Positions 7,148-16,486 of a stretch of 64,000 nt of DNA are shown here, in pieces; positions within the stretch are counted from its first letter, which is position 1; every line of letters starts with the position of its first letter. Position numbers and translations under genes: made by a program. Source of the DNA: Paenibacillus glycanilyticus NBRC 16618 (GTDB taxonomy: Bacteria; Bacillota; Bacilli; Paenibacillales; Paenibacillaceae); the NCBI RefSeq assembly GCF_004000805.1, contig NZ_BILY01000003.1, forward strand, positions 62,001 through 126,000, written 5' to 3'. The notes under the pieces were generated by a model. That model was not told the origin of the DNA. It saw only the letters and a list, made by a program, of their open reading frames with translations, and made no database searches.

Positions 7148-9472
7148 TTATACGCCTTGAACGGAGACCGTGCCTTTATCCCGGTCCGTCAACACCAGCT
7201 TGGCTTTCATGCTGCTGCCATCCTGACGTTTGAAGGTAAGCTGGCTTGTTGCTCCTTTTTCCAGCAGGGAACGAACCATCGGAATCGAGATCGTCTTGCC
7301 CTGCTGCTCCTTCCAGATCACAAACGTACAGCCATCACGGAAGGCGCTGCAGCCGAAGCCGCGTTTCCCTTCAATAATTTGCCCGCTGCAGCCTGCTCTC
7401 GGGCATGCCGCGATTGGCTCGCGGGCGGAAGGACTTGCGGATGTCCGTGTTGCAGTTGCAGACTTAGGTGCGGCCGTTGCGGTTGCGGAAGCCGAGGATG
7501 CCGACCTGGATGAAGATGTCCGGCTTCCGCCGGAACTCTTCGAAGTACGGCTGCCCCGCTTGGAACCGGAACCCGCTGCTCCTCGCTTGCCGCCGTTCTC
7601 CCGTTCCTCGAACGTTCCCGGCGCCGCCGGTCGCTGCTGGCGCACCTTATCGACGATCATTGCGGCAAATTGCTTCACCTTCAATATAAACTGGTCATCG
7701 GATGCCTCTCCGCGCGAGATCTGGTGCAAGCGCTGCTCCCATCGTCCGGTCATTTCCGGCGACGCCAGCAAATCTACGCCCGCCCCGCGAATCAGCTCGA
7801 TAGCCGCACAGCCTTTGGATGAAATCTCCAGCTTCTTGCCGGTTAAATCCACGTAACCGACCTGCTTCAGCCGTTCGATTGTCGCGGCTCGGGTGGCAGG
7901 CGTGCCCAGCCCCGTATCCTTCATCGCCTCGCGCAGCTCGTCGTCCTCCATCGATTTCCCGGCGCTTTCCATCGCTTTCAGCAATGTGCCTTCGGTATAA
8001 GCCTTTGGCGGTTGGGTCGTTTTCTCGAGCGATTCGGATTTTACGCATTTGACGCCTTGCCGAGGATCAATCGCGAACGGTTTATCGGTGAGCAGCTCTT
8101 CCTCATCGCTCTCGGCCTCATCCTTCTCGCTTGCTTTCTTCTTGCTGGTCTTCTTGGCGGCTTGTCCCTGATCCTGCAGAACAACCTTCCAGCCAAGCTC
8201 GAGCAGCTCCTTCGCCTTTGTCCGGAAAATCTCGCTTTCTACCTCGGTCAGAACCGTGTGGTTCTTATACACCGCGGGAGGATAATACTGCGACAGGAAG
8301 CGCCGGACGATCATATCGTAAATATTCTGCTCCTCCGGGCTTAAGCCGGAAGGTCGCTTGGGCGTTGGCATTATGGCATGGTGATCCTCGACCTTCGACG
8401 GATTGCATACCGCCTTATTCCCCTTGTGCACCCGGCCACGGTCCGCGCCGTTTGCGAGCTCGCGGTAAGAATCGGACCCCTGCAGCATCGTCAGCACCTT
8501 ATGCATGACGGGCAAATTCTCTTCGGTTACGTAATTGGAGTTCGTACGCGGATAAGTAATGGCCTTATGCTTTTCGTACAAAGCTTGCGCAATATCCAGC
8601 GTCTTCTTCGCCGAATAGCCGTAGCGGCCGTTCGCTTCCCGCTGCAGAAGCGTCAAATCATGAAGACGGAACGGATATTCCTTGCTCTCCGCCGTCTGGT
8701 AATCCTTAATAATGCCAGTCTTCCCTTGCGTCTTGGCGGCCAGCGCTTCCGCCTTCGCTTTATCCGTAATTCGATCCCCCTGCCATATCCCTGAATATTG
8801 AAAGCCGTTCTGGTCGAATAATGCCTTTACGACATAATACATATCCGACTTGAAGGCCGTGATCTCTTTGTGCCGGTCATACAGCAGCGCCAGGACCGGC
8901 GTCTGCACCCTGCCAACCGAGAGCAAAGCCTTATGGCGGATTGTAAATGCGCGGGAGGCATTCATCCCGATCAGCCAGTCCGCCTCGCTGCGCGCCCTGG
9001 CTGCCCTTGTAAGCGGGGCGTAGTCCTCATCGCTTCGTAGGGAGTCAAAGCCCTTTCGGATCGTCTCAGGCGTCAAATCCGAGATCCACAGACGGTCTGT
9101 CGGCTGGGGAAGCTTCAAATATTGCCGGATCAGATGAAAAATAAGCTGTCCCTCGCGCCCGGCGTCACACGCATTCACGAGACGGCCGCATCGCTTCGCA
9201 AGCTCTCCGATCGTCTTGAGCTGATCCTTCGTCCGGGCATTTGGCCACAGCTTGAACTTATCCGGAATAATCGGCAAATCCTGATCGTTCCATCTTTTAT
9301 AGCGCGCGTCATACTGGTCTGGCTCTGCAAGCGTGACCAGATGACCGATCGCCCAAGTTATAATATAACGGTCGCCTTCCAGGTACGTCCGCTTATTCGC
9401 CGCCTTCGGCTCAACAACCGCAGCGATCGTCCGCCCCATGTCGGGCTTTTCCGCAATAATTAATGTCTTCAA
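7148..9472 (-). CDS. topB: DNA topoisomerase III
   Basis: 774 residues, type IA topoisomerase. The TOPRIM domain opens the protein (KTLIIAEKPDMGRTIAAVVEP) and holds the acidic motif NACDAGREGQLIF near residue 106. The catalytic tyrosine is in KAITYPRTNSNYV near residue 310. The core is followed by an unusually long Ser/Thr/Ala/Lys-rich low-complexity tail (about residues 625-690) and a zinc-ribbon-like end (ACPRAGCSGQIIEGKRGFGCSAFRDGC). It decatenates and relaxes DNA in the cytoplasm. It is larger than the Bacillus subtilis TopB-type family size of about 730 residues, and the difference lies in the tail. It precedes the 9490-10611 gene's product on the same strand. Confidence 0.93.
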   Translation of the reverse strand: MKTLIIAEKPDMGRTIAAVVEPKAANKRTYLEGDRYIITWAIGHLVTLAEPDQYDARYKRWNDQDLPIIPDKFKLWPNARTKDQLKTIGELAKRCGRLVNACDAGREGQLIFHLIRQYLKLPQPTDRLWISDLTPETIRKGFDSLRSDEDYAPLTRAARARSEADWLIGMNASRAFTIRHKALLSVGRVQTPVLALLYDRHKEITAFKSDMYYVVKALFDQNGFQYSGIWQGDRITDKAKAEALAAKTQGKTGIIKDYQTAESKEYPFRLHDLTLLQREANGRYGYSAKKTLDIAQALYEKHKAITYPRTNSNYVTEENLPVMHKVLTMLQGSDSYRELANGADRGRVHKGNKAVCNPSKVEDHHAIMPTPKRPSGLSPEEQNIYDMIVRRFLSQYYPPAVYKNHTVLTEVESEIFRTKAKELLELGWKVVLQDQGQAAKKTSKKKASEKDEAESDEEELLTDKPFAIDPRQGVKCVKSESLEKTTQPPKAYTEGTLLKAMESAGKSMEDDELREAMKDTGLGTPATRAATIERLKQVGYVDLTGKKLEISSKGCAAIELIRGAGVDLLASPEMTGRWEQRLHQISRGEASDDQFILKVKQFAAMIVDKVRQQRPAAPGTFEERENGGKRGAAGSGSKRGSRTSKSSGGSRTSSSRSASSASATATAAPKSATATRTSASPSAREPIAACPRAGCSGQIIEGKRGFGCSAFRDGCTFVIWKEQQGKTISIPMVRSLLEKGATSQLTFKRQDGSSMKAKLVLTDRDKGTVSVQGV

Positions 9473-9489
9473 TTAATCGCCTCTCATAT

Positions 9490-10611
9490 CTAGCTTGTTC
9501 GTTCTATTTTGCTTTTCATCGATGCAAAAATTTTACTCACGCCACTTGCCCAATTCTGATCCTCCGCGTATTTGCGATTGATCCAGGCGATCGGGTCCTT
9601 GCCCTCCGGCCGGTTTTTGCTCCATTTCAATACGGTCTGGGAGGCAATTCTCGCCGAATCGTGAATGGTCGTATTGTAGTCTTTCCAGCTATAAAAAACA
9701 TTGAACGGATTGTTGGCGATCTTCATCGCCTGTTTATTCGACTTCGGTACAAAAGCTTGCTCCTGACCGGTAATCGCGAATAAAAAGAGGGGATGTATAT
9801 CGAATGTTTTTGCCGCGTCGATGATGGCATCCAAATAAGGCTGTTCCGCCAGAAGGGAATCTCTGCTGTTCAAATAGTCGACAAGGCTTTCCTTATTCAC
9901 ATCGGTATACCGCAGCTCGTCCGGAAGCTCGTTGCCCGCTACAGCCGGCATCACTTTCTCGTAGGATTGCAGCGTAACCGGAGGCTGCAGCTTGTTAGGA
10001 GAAGGCCTGAGCAGCGACCAGCCGTACAGGAGCGAAGCGCTCACCAGCATGACGGATAAAAACGAATAAACCAACGTCTGCTTTCGCCGGTACGGCTTCA
10101 GAGCCGGATTAAGCTGATGGAACGGAATAACCTCGGCCAGCTCGGTAACCGCATCCTTTTTCCCTTCCAACCGGTACTCGGATCCCAGCCATTCCTTTAA
10201 CTGCTCCCATGAAGCGGATGTCTCCGACTTCCCGTTCTTCGCAAGCTTGTCCAGCTGGATTCGGAATAAATCCCATTCCAACTGCGTGCCGCTTTGCTCC
10301 TCCACCCATTTATGAAGCGGCGTAACAACGTCGGAATCAGCCAGGTCAAGGGAAAGGCATGCTTCGAAAATATCGTCCGCGCGGACCGGCATTTGCCTCT
10401 CCAGCACGGTTGTCCGGATTAGCCTTGCCGTCACTTCCCGCTTCAGCTTGTCCTCAAAAGGCGGAAGCTGCTTTTGAATAATGCGGCTAACCGCATCGGC
10501 AACAATCTCTGCCCTCTTATCCTGCGGCATCGCATCGTACTTATATTGAACATACTGTCTGATTTTGCGTACATCAATCGGGGTTAATACAAAGGCTTCC
10601 TCGGCCGGCAT
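9490..10611 (-). CDS. Single-pass membrane protein with C-terminal glucosaminidase-like domain
   Basis: 373 residues. Residues 1-180 are charged and helical and predicted cytoplasmic; a basic stop (YRRK) precedes one transmembrane segment (TLVYSFLSVMLVSASLLYGW, about 183-202); the remainder is outside. The outer part carries PLFLFAITGQEQAFVPKSN and IANNPFNVFYSWKDYNTT, which resembles the N-acetylglucosaminidase/lysozyme pattern (catalytic acid in an ExxFG-type context, then ANNxFG). A role in peptidoglycan turnover is therefore plausible but unproven. It ends 17 bases before topB on the same strand. Confidence 0.6.
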   Translation of the reverse strand: MPAEEAFVLTPIDVRKIRQYVQYKYDAMPQDKRAEIVADAVSRIIQKQLPPFEDKLKREVTARLIRTTVLERQMPVRADDIFEACLSLDLADSDVVTPLHKWVEEQSGTQLEWDLFRIQLDKLAKNGKSETSASWEQLKEWLGSEYRLEGKKDAVTELAEVIPFHQLNPALKPYRRKQTLVYSFLSVMLVSASLLYGWSLLRPSPNKLQPPVTLQSYEKVMPAVAGNELPDELRYTDVNKESLVDYLNSRDSLLAEQPYLDAIIDAAKTFDIHPLFLFAITGQEQAFVPKSNKQAMKIANNPFNVFYSWKDYNTTIHDSARIASQTVLKWSKNRPEGKDPIAWINRKYAEDQNWASGVSKIFASMKSKIERTS

Positions 10612-10662
10612 GACGAACTCTCCCCTTTACGTCATCTCTAACCGATTTTACCACAATTTTCT

Positions 10663-10983
10663 TTATATTGGGGAGGACAGATTTGCAATGCGCCGCTGAA
10701 TTTCTTCGCTTTCAATAAAGGCTTTGATCTGCTCTTTCTCGAACGCCGTAAACTGATATTCGCAGTCTATATCCTCGTCCTGCGGGACGATTTGCGCGAC
10801 GGCGCCGCCTAATGTGCAAATGACGAGCCCGCTGAAATCGATTAGGTCATCCGGCACGGGAGTCTCCTCCGTCACGTCAAACCGCAGCACGATATCCACC
10901 CATTGATTGTCTCTGCGCTCTATTGCTGCCGTCATCGATTTGAATCGCAGCTCCGTCACTTTGTCCAATCCGTATTTAATCAA
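10663..10983 (-). CDS. 106-residue hypothetical protein
   Basis: Acidic soluble protein with predominantly beta pattern (LRFKSMTAAIERRDNQWVDI, FSGLVICTLGGAVAQIVPQ) and a helical end (EKEQIKAFIESEEIQRRIANL). I do not recognise a family. A good ribosome binding site (AGGAGGCGGCGGG) precedes the ATG at 10983. It lies upstream of the glucosaminidase-like gene, separated by 51 bases, and may be cotranscribed with it. Confidence 0.6.
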   Translation of the reverse strand: MIKYGLDKVTELRFKSMTAAIERRDNQWVDIVLRFDVTEETPVPDDLIDFSGLVICTLGGAVAQIVPQDEDIDCEYQFTAFEKEQIKAFIESEEIQRRIANLSSPI

Positions 10984-11115
10984 TCCCGCCGCCTCCTAGA
11001 TAATCTGGCAACAGCCTTATTCTACCATTCGATGTAAGGTATACTCCAAAGCTGAAGCTTGGTAAGAATTGCTCACCTCATAAGTAAATAGGTATTAATC
11101 CCTATTCGACAAGAA

Positions 11116-11133
11116 AAGCGCCCGGAGGCGCTT
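11116..11133 (-). terminator. Probable terminator of gltD
   Basis: AAGCGCC (11116-11122) pairs with GGCGCTT (11127-11133) around a 4-base loop; on the minus strand the stem is followed by TTCTTG. It lies 36 bases past the gltD stop. Confidence 0.65.
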
Positions 11134-11168
11134 CCTGTTATCGATTGTTATCTCGGGCTCCTTAAACC

Positions 11169-12659
11169 TTAAGGCAGCATCGACGATCCCATCAAATATT
11201 TATCCACTTCGCGAGCTGCCTCGCGGCCTTCGTTGATCGCCCATACGACAAGGCTTTGTCCGCGGCGCATATCGCCTGCTGCGAACACTTTATCAACGTT
11301 GGTTTTGTATTTGCCATAAGTCGCTTTCACGTTCGAACGGCGGTCTTGCTCAAGGCCGAACGAATCGATCAGCGTTTTCTCCGGTCCTTCAAAGCCTACT
11401 GCGATAAAGACAAGATCAGCCGGCCATACTTTCTCTGTGCCGGGGATGTCTTTATAAATTCTGCGGCCGGTTTCTTCGTCAACCGTACGCTCGATTTGTA
11501 CCGTGTGCAGCTCTTTCAGGTTGCCGTTTTCGTCGCCAACGAATTTCTTCGTCAGTACGGAGAATGCGCGAGGATCTTCGCCGTAGAGGGCTTTTGCTTC
11601 CTCTTGAGCGTAATCAAGCGTGTACACGTTCGGGAATTGCGGCCAAGGGTTGTTTACGATATCGCGTTCCAGCGGAGCTTTCGCTACCGTACCGAATTGC
11701 GTAACCGATTTACAGCCATGACGCAATGCCGTTGCCACGCAGTCCGTACCTGTATCGCCGCCGCCGATAACGATAACGTCTTTATCTTTAGCGGAGATGT
11801 AATTGCCGTCTTCCAGGTTCGAATCCAGGTAGCTCTTGATTGTTCCGTTCAGGTAATCCATCGCCATGTGGATGCCGTTCAGCTCGCGGCCTTCCATTTC
11901 AACATCGCGTGCTTTTGTTGCGCCACCGCACATAATAACCGCGTCGAACTCTTTCAAAAGCTCGTCTCTCGAAATATCTTTGCCGATTTCCGTATTCGTT
12001 ACGAAGTCAATGCCTTCTTCTCTCATCAGGTTGATGCGGCGGTCTACAACATGCTTCTCAAGCTTCATCGTAGGAATGCCGTAAGTGAGAAGTCCGCCGA
12101 GACGGTCAGCGCGCTCGTATACCGTAACTTTGTGGCCTGCTTTATTCAATTGGGCAGCTGCCGCAAGACCAGCCGGGCCGGAGCCTACAACGGCTACTTT
12201 TTTACCGGTGCGTACTTTAGGAGGTTGTGCAACAACCCATCCCTCTTCAAAACCGCGCTCGATAATAGCATGTTCAATGGTCTTAATCGTTACGGGGTCC
12301 CCGATCAAGCCAACTGTACAAGAGCCCTCGCATGGAGCCGGGCATACGCGGCCGGTAAATTCAGGGAAGTTGTTTGTTTTGTGCAAGCGGTCAAGCGCCT
12401 CACGCCACAATCCACGGTAAATCAGGTTATTCCATTCCGGAATCAAGTTGTTTACCGGGCAGCCGGATGCCGAACCTGCAAGTTCCATGCCTGTATGGCA
12501 ATATGGAGTTCCGCAATCCATACAGCGAGCGCCTTGCGTACGCAGCTGTTCATCCGACAAATGCTTATGAAATTCATTCCAATCCTTGATCCGTTCGATA
12601 GGATCCCGATCAGCCGGCAATTCACGTTGATACTGCATAAATCCTGTAGGTGTAGACAT
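11169..12659 (-). CDS. gltD: Glutamate synthase (NADPH) small subunit
   Basis: About 496 residues. The N-terminal iron-sulphur domain has Cys at 46, 49, 54 and 67 ([11 protein letters not shown] ... GCPVNN) and a second cluster CPAPCEGSC. The FAD-binding motif is [17 protein letters not shown] and the NAD(P)H-binding motif [13 protein letters not shown]. The GltBD enzyme turns glutamine plus 2-oxoglutarate into two glutamates; this subunit feeds electrons to the large subunit. The ATG at 12659 is chosen because GGAGGAAATTCGCAC precedes it; a longer frame starts upstream without one. No gltA-type large subunit adjoins, so this copy is unlinked or serves another partner such as a dihydropyrimidine-type oxidoreductase. 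Confidence 0.93.
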   Translation of the reverse strand: MSTPTGFMQYQRELPADRDPIERIKDWNEFHKHLSDEQLRTQGARCMDCGTPYCHTGMELAGSASGCPVNNLIPEWNNLIYRGLWREALDRLHKTNNFPEFTGRVCPAPCEGSCTVGLIGDPVTIKTIEHAIIERGFEEGWVVAQPPKVRTGKKVAVVGSGPAGLAAAAQLNKAGHKVTVYERADRLGGLLTYGIPTMKLEKHVVDRRINLMREEGIDFVTNTEIGKDISRDELLKEFDAVIMCGGATKARDVEMEGRELNGIHMAMDYLNGTIKSYLDSNLEDGNYISAKDKDVIVIGGGDTGTDCVATALRHGCKSVTQFGTVAKAPLERDIVNNPWPQFPNVYTLDYAQEEAKALYGEDPRAFSVLTKKFVGDENGNLKELHTVQIERTVDEETGRRIYKDIPGTEKVWPADLVFIAVGFEGPEKTLIDSFGLEQDRRSNVKATYGKYKTNVDKVFAAGDMRRGQSLVVWAINEGREAAREVDKYLMGSSMLP

Positions 12660-12715
12660 GTGCGAATTTCCTCCATCCAATATTCCCGAAAAGCCTGTAT
12701 AATTATTCTCTTAAA

Positions 12716-12744
12716 ACTATATCGGGAATCTTTAAATATTTCAA
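12716..12744 (-). promoter_or_regulatory. Sigma-A type promoter of gltD
   Basis: On the minus strand -35 TTGAAA (12739-12744) and -10 TATAGT (12716-12721) are spaced by 17 bases. They lie about 57 bases upstream of the gltD start codon. Confidence 0.7.
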
Positions 12745-12827
12745 CAAAAAACTTCATTGCCTACGCGATTATCGTATAAAAAAGCCTATCATTCTTATTT
12801 TCTGTCGTTAATGGATTATCCGCACAA

Positions 12828-13370
12828 TCATTTGCACTTATTAACACAACGTTCGTCATTTGTGCGTTTTTCTTTATTTTTTGCTTTTCGGCGGGCAAAT
12901 GTTTGGAAAGTGAAGGAGAACGCATTGCGCTCGTCGCTTTCCACCTTCTCCGCATCCACGCGCTCCCACTCGTCTTCGGTAAGCGCAGGGAAAAACGCGT
13001 CGCCGCCTTCAATATCGGTTTCTACTTCCGTGAGCAGGATTTTGTCCGCGAATGGAAGAAACTGTGCATAAATATCCGCTCCGCCGATTACCATCAATTC
13101 CCCGTCTCCGTAGCGGTCAATGGCTTCCTGCACGGAATGAACAACCTCGCAGCCCTCTTTCGCGTAATCCTGTTGTCTGGTTATAACAACGTTTGTCCGG
13201 TCCTTCAGCGGCTTGGGCAGCGATTCAAACGTCTTGCGGCCCATAACAACCGTTTTCCCCGTCGTATGGCGCGTAAAGTAAGCCATCTCGGCCGGAAGCC
13301 GCCATGGCAGCCTATTCCCGATCCCGATTGTACGGCCACGGTCCATTGCTGCGATCATCGTAATCGACAT
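12828..13370 (-). CDS. dfrA: Dihydrofolate reductase
   Basis: 180 residues. Family signatures: SITMIAAMDRGRTIGIGNRLPWRLPAEMAYFTRHT with the GxxxLPW motif, KTVVMGRKTFESLP for NADPH binding, and LMVIGGADIYAQFLP. The substrate-binding acid lies in PAEMAYF (Glu in place of Asp). It reduces dihydrofolate to tetrahydrofolate, replenishing the folate oxidised by thymidylate synthase. The C-terminus has a basic extension of about 15 residues (RRKAKNKEKRTNDER). It follows thyA by 17 bases, the usual thyA-folA arrangement. Confidence 0.95.
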   Translation of the reverse strand: MSITMIAAMDRGRTIGIGNRLPWRLPAEMAYFTRHTTGKTVVMGRKTFESLPKPLKDRTNVVITRQQDYAKEGCEVVHSVQEAIDRYGDGELMVIGGADIYAQFLPFADKILLTEVETDIEGGDAFFPALTEDEWERVDAEKVESDERNAFSFTFQTFARRKAKNKEKRTNDERCVNKCK

Positions 13371-13387
13371 CGTGTTTTCCTGCTTTC

Positions 13388-14350
13388 TTATACGGCTACC
13401 GGAGCCTTAATAGTAGGATGCGGCTGATAGTTCTCGAGCTTGATATCTTCAACCTCCGCGTCGAAAATCGAACTCACATCCGGATTTATCGCAAGCACCG
13501 GCAGCTCCCGCATGTCCCGCTGCAGCTGTATATCGATTTGTTCCAGGTGGTTCAAATAGATGTGTGCATCGCCAAGCGTATGAATAAACTCGCCAACCTC
13601 AAGCCCGCACTCTTGAGCTATCAGATGCGTAAGCAGAGCATAGCTTGCGATATTAAACGGGATACCGAGGAAAATATCGCCGCTCCGCTGATACAGCTGG
13701 CAGCTCAGCTTGCCGTTGATCACATAGAACTGGAACATCGTGTGGCAAGGAGGAAGCGCCATCGACGGCACGTCCTCGGGGTTCCAGGCCGATACGATCA
13801 AGCGGCGGGAATCCGGGTTTTTCTTGATCGTATCGATAATTCCCTTGAGCTGATCTATCGTCTCTCCTTGCGTCGTGCGCCATTCACGCCATTGCTTGCC
13901 GTATACGTTGCCAAGATCGCCGTATTTCTCGGCAAAAGCATCGTCGGTTAGCACGAGATTCGTGAATTTGTCCATCTGCTCCTTGTACAAGGCGTTAAAA
14001 GCCTCATCCGTCTGCGAACGAAGGCCAAAGTCCGTCATGTCCGGGCCATTGTAGTCGGTGCTCTCCACCCATCTCTTAAACGCCCACTCATCCCAAATAT
14101 GGTTATTATGCTTCAGCAAATACCGGATATTGCTGTCACCTTTAATAAACCACAGCAATTCGCTGACAATCAGCTTGAACGGCACTCTCTTCGTCGTCAG
14201 AATCGGAAAGCCCTTGGCAAGGTCAAACCGCATCTGGTAACCAAAAGTCGAGATCGTTCCGGTGCCCGTCCGATCCTCTTTCTTAACGCCGTTCTCCAGC
14301 ACATGCCGCAGCAATTGCAAATATTCCGTTTCACTTGTTTGAACAGTCAT
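13388..14350 (-). CDS. thyA: Thymidylate synthase
   Basis: 320 residues, the long form with an insertion at about residues 90-140 as in lactobacillar ThyA. Catalytic Cys202 sits in [25 protein letters not shown] and the [13 protein letters not shown] segment bind dUMP and folate. It methylates dUMP to dTMP using methylene-tetrahydrofolate. It is first in the thyA-dfrA operon. No clear promoter was identified in the 120 bases upstream, which end at the thioesterase gene. Confidence 0.96.
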   Translation of the reverse strand: MTVQTSETEYLQLLRHVLENGVKKEDRTGTGTISTFGYQMRFDLAKGFPILTTKRVPFKLIVSELLWFIKGDSNIRYLLKHNNHIWDEWAFKRWVESTDYNGPDMTDFGLRSQTDEAFNALYKEQMDKFTNLVLTDDAFAEKYGDLGNVYGKQWREWRTTQGETIDQLKGIIDTIKKNPDSRRLIVSAWNPEDVPSMALPPCHTMFQFYVINGKLSCQLYQRSGDIFLGIPFNIASYALLTHLIAQECGLEVGEFIHTLGDAHIYLNHLEQIDIQLQRDMRELPVLAINPDVSSIFDAEVEDIKLENYQPHPTIKAPVAV

Positions 14351-14469
14351 TTTTATATCAACTCCTTGTCATTGATCGGCACAACATCCTTCTCCCGCAT
14401 GCAGCGCCCGGTCCAAGGTATATTTAAAAACTATCTCACTAGTTTAACATTTTTCGCATAGGTTTGTCT

Positions 14470-14955
14470 TCACGTTTTCGCCGGTTGCTGGCGCTCCCGT
14501 TTTCGTTTCATCCGCAGCTCATGCCGCTCCGGGGCGGTTGCAAACATACGGATTTCCTCTTCGGTCTCCGGATAGACTTTGGGCACCATTGCGGGCTTGC
14601 CTTTGTCATCAAGCGCCACAAAAGTAAAGAACGCCGTAACTGTTGTGGTCCGCTCGGCCGTATACAGGTTCTCCGATTGAACGGTCACGCACACTTCCAT
14701 GGAGGAATTGTTCGTCCAGCTTACGTAAGCTTCCACCTCGATAACTTCACCTACTCTAATCGGCGCTACAAAATCAAGGCTGTCCGTCGAAGCAGTCACC
14801 ACCTGCATCCGGGCATGCCGCATCGCGGCAATCGCGGCCGCCTTGTCCATATATTCCATAACCTTGCCGCCAAACATCGTATCGTGATGATTCGTATCCA
14901 GCGGAAAAATGATCTGCGTCATGACCGTTCTGGATGCACTAGCCGGCTTTTCCAT
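14470..14955 (-). CDS. Acyl-CoA thioesterase, hotdog fold (YkhA-like)
   Basis: 161 residues. The hotdog signature FPLDTNHHDTMFGGKVMEYMDKAAAIAAMRHA carries the conserved Asn/His/Asp and GG; later SLDFVAPIRVGEVIEVEAYV forms the beta-sheet. Family members hydrolyse short- to long-chain acyl-CoAs in the cytoplasm and are often hexamers. The C-terminus ends in a basic tail (RKRERQQPAKT). It appears monocistronic between the pdh terminator and thyA. Confidence 0.88.
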   Translation of the reverse strand: MEKPASASRTVMTQIIFPLDTNHHDTMFGGKVMEYMDKAAAIAAMRHARMQVVTASTDSLDFVAPIRVGEVIEVEAYVSWTNNSSMEVCVTVQSENLYTAERTTTVTAFFTFVALDDKGKPAMVPKVYPETEEEIRMFATAPERHELRMKRKRERQQPAKT

Positions 14956-14994
14956 AAGCTTTCGCTCCTAGCGTTATGTACAGTTATAATATGC

Positions 14995-15032
14995 AAAAAG
15001 AGGCCCGCATGCTGTTCAAGCCGCGGAACCTC
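14995..15032 (-). terminator. Terminator of the pdh cluster
   Basis: On the minus strand GAGG then CCGC pairs with GCGG then CCTC (outer stem 15000-15003 with 15029-15032) and is followed by TTTTTG. It lies downstream of the pdhD stop at 15066. Confidence 0.7.
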
Positions 15033-15065
15033 TCTCACTAAATCTCAAATAACGAAGATCGGATA

Positions 15066-16481
15066 TTATTTGGCAACCGTGTGGATTGGATGTCCAAGCG
15101 CTACTTCAGCAGCGTCCAGAACGATCTCACCCAGTGTTGGATGCGCATGGATAGTCAAGGCGATATCTTCCAGAGTAGCACCCATCTCGATAGCCAGAGC
15201 AAGCTCAGCAATCATGTTGGAAGCTTCCAGACCGATGATTTGCGCGCCCAGTACAAGACCTGTGTCAGCATCGGAAACGAGCTTCACGAAGCCTTCAGTC
15301 GCGTTAAGCGACATTGCGCGGCCGTTGATTGCGAATGGGAATTTGCCCACTTTTGTTTTGTGGCCTTTGTCTTTTGCTTCTTTCTCGGAAAGACCAACTG
15401 CTGCGCATTCCGGATCGGAGAAGCATACGGCCGGCACGCATTTGTAATCGATAACGCTAGGCAGACCGGAGATTGCTTCTGCCGCGATGCGGCCTTCGTA
15501 CATGGCTTTGTGAGCAAGCGCAGGACCAGCGATGATGTCGCCGATAGCGTAGATGTGTTGGTTGCTTGTACGGCATTGCGCGTCAACTTCAACCAGACCG
15601 CGCTCGCCGACTTTAACGCCAGCCAGATCAAGACCCAGGTCTCCGTCAGTGTTAGGACGACGGCCAACGGTAACGAGCAGGTAGTCTGCGGTAACTTTCT
15701 CTTCTTTGTCGCCAACTTTGTAAGTCAGCGTAACGTCTTTATCGGTTTGCTCAGCGCCTTGAGCCATTGCGCCGGTAACGATATCCACGTTAGTGCCTTT
15801 AAGTTTCTTAGCAACGATCGAACCCATATCTTTATCAAAGCCTGGAAGAATTGCGTCTCCGCCTTCGATAATGGTTACTTTCGTACCGAACTTGGAGTAC
15901 ATTTGGCCAAGCTCGATGCCGATGTAGCCGCCGCCGATCACGATGATGCTTTTCGGAATTTCAGGCAGCGACAAAGCGCCTGTCGACGACACGATGCGGC
16001 CGCTGAACGGGAATGCTTTCAGCTCGATTGGACGGGAGCCTGTAGCGATGATGCAGTTTTTGAAACGGTAGCGCGGTGCTTCTTGATCGTTGAAGACACG
16101 TGCTTCGTTCTCGTTGATGAACATAACTTCGCCGTTGAAATATTGCACTTTGTTCGCTTTCAGAAGCGATGCAACGCCGCCGGTCAGTTTTTTAACGATA
16201 CCGTTTTTGAACTCTTGCACTTTGTTCCATTCCACTTTCACGTCGCCGGCAGTGATGCCGAACGCGGATGCATGGCTGATGGACTCGTATTGATGCGATG
16301 CCGAGATCAGAGCTTTCGAAGGGATACAGCCCACGTTTAAGCAAACGCCGCCTACATTCTCCTTCTCGACAACAAGAACGCTTTGACCAAGCTGCGCTGC
16401 GCGGATTGCCGCAACATATCCGCCTGGACCTGCACCGATGACTAGAGTATCAATATCTAATGATGGATCTCCTACTACCAT
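15066..16481 (-). CDS. pdhD: Dihydrolipoamide dehydrogenase (E3)
   Basis: 471 residues. FAD motif LVIGAGPGGYVAAIRAAQLG, redox disulfide GGVCLNVGCIPSKAL (Cys pair separated by four residues), NAD motif IIVIGGGYIGIELGQMY, and the C-terminal catalytic HAHPTLGE. It reoxidises dihydrolipoyl groups of the E2 component, passing electrons to NAD. It starts 5 bases after pdhC ends and is the last gene of the cluster. Confidence 0.96.
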   Translation of the reverse strand: MVVGDPSLDIDTLVIGAGPGGYVAAIRAAQLGQSVLVVEKENVGGVCLNVGCIPSKALISASHQYESISHASAFGITAGDVKVEWNKVQEFKNGIVKKLTGGVASLLKANKVQYFNGEVMFINENEARVFNDQEAPRYRFKNCIIATGSRPIELKAFPFSGRIVSSTGALSLPEIPKSIIVIGGGYIGIELGQMYSKFGTKVTIIEGGDAILPGFDKDMGSIVAKKLKGTNVDIVTGAMAQGAEQTDKDVTLTYKVGDKEEKVTADYLLVTVGRRPNTDGDLGLDLAGVKVGERGLVEVDAQCRTSNQHIYAIGDIIAGPALAHKAMYEGRIAAEAISGLPSVIDYKCVPAVCFSDPECAAVGLSEKEAKDKGHKTKVGKFPFAINGRAMSLNATEGFVKLVSDADTGLVLGAQIIGLEASNMIAELALAIEMGATLEDIALTIHAHPTLGEIVLDAAEVALGHPIHTVAK

Positions 16482-16486
16482 TGTAG

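Noticed and set aside
11256..12779. Long plus-strand open frame across gltD (507 codons)
   Set aside because: It is antisense to gltD, has no ribosome binding site and a composition typical of a complement frame. gltD has full family motifs.
15081..16340. Long plus-strand frame across pdhD
   Set aside because: Antisense shadow of a well-conserved gene; Phe/His/Cys-rich without any domain.
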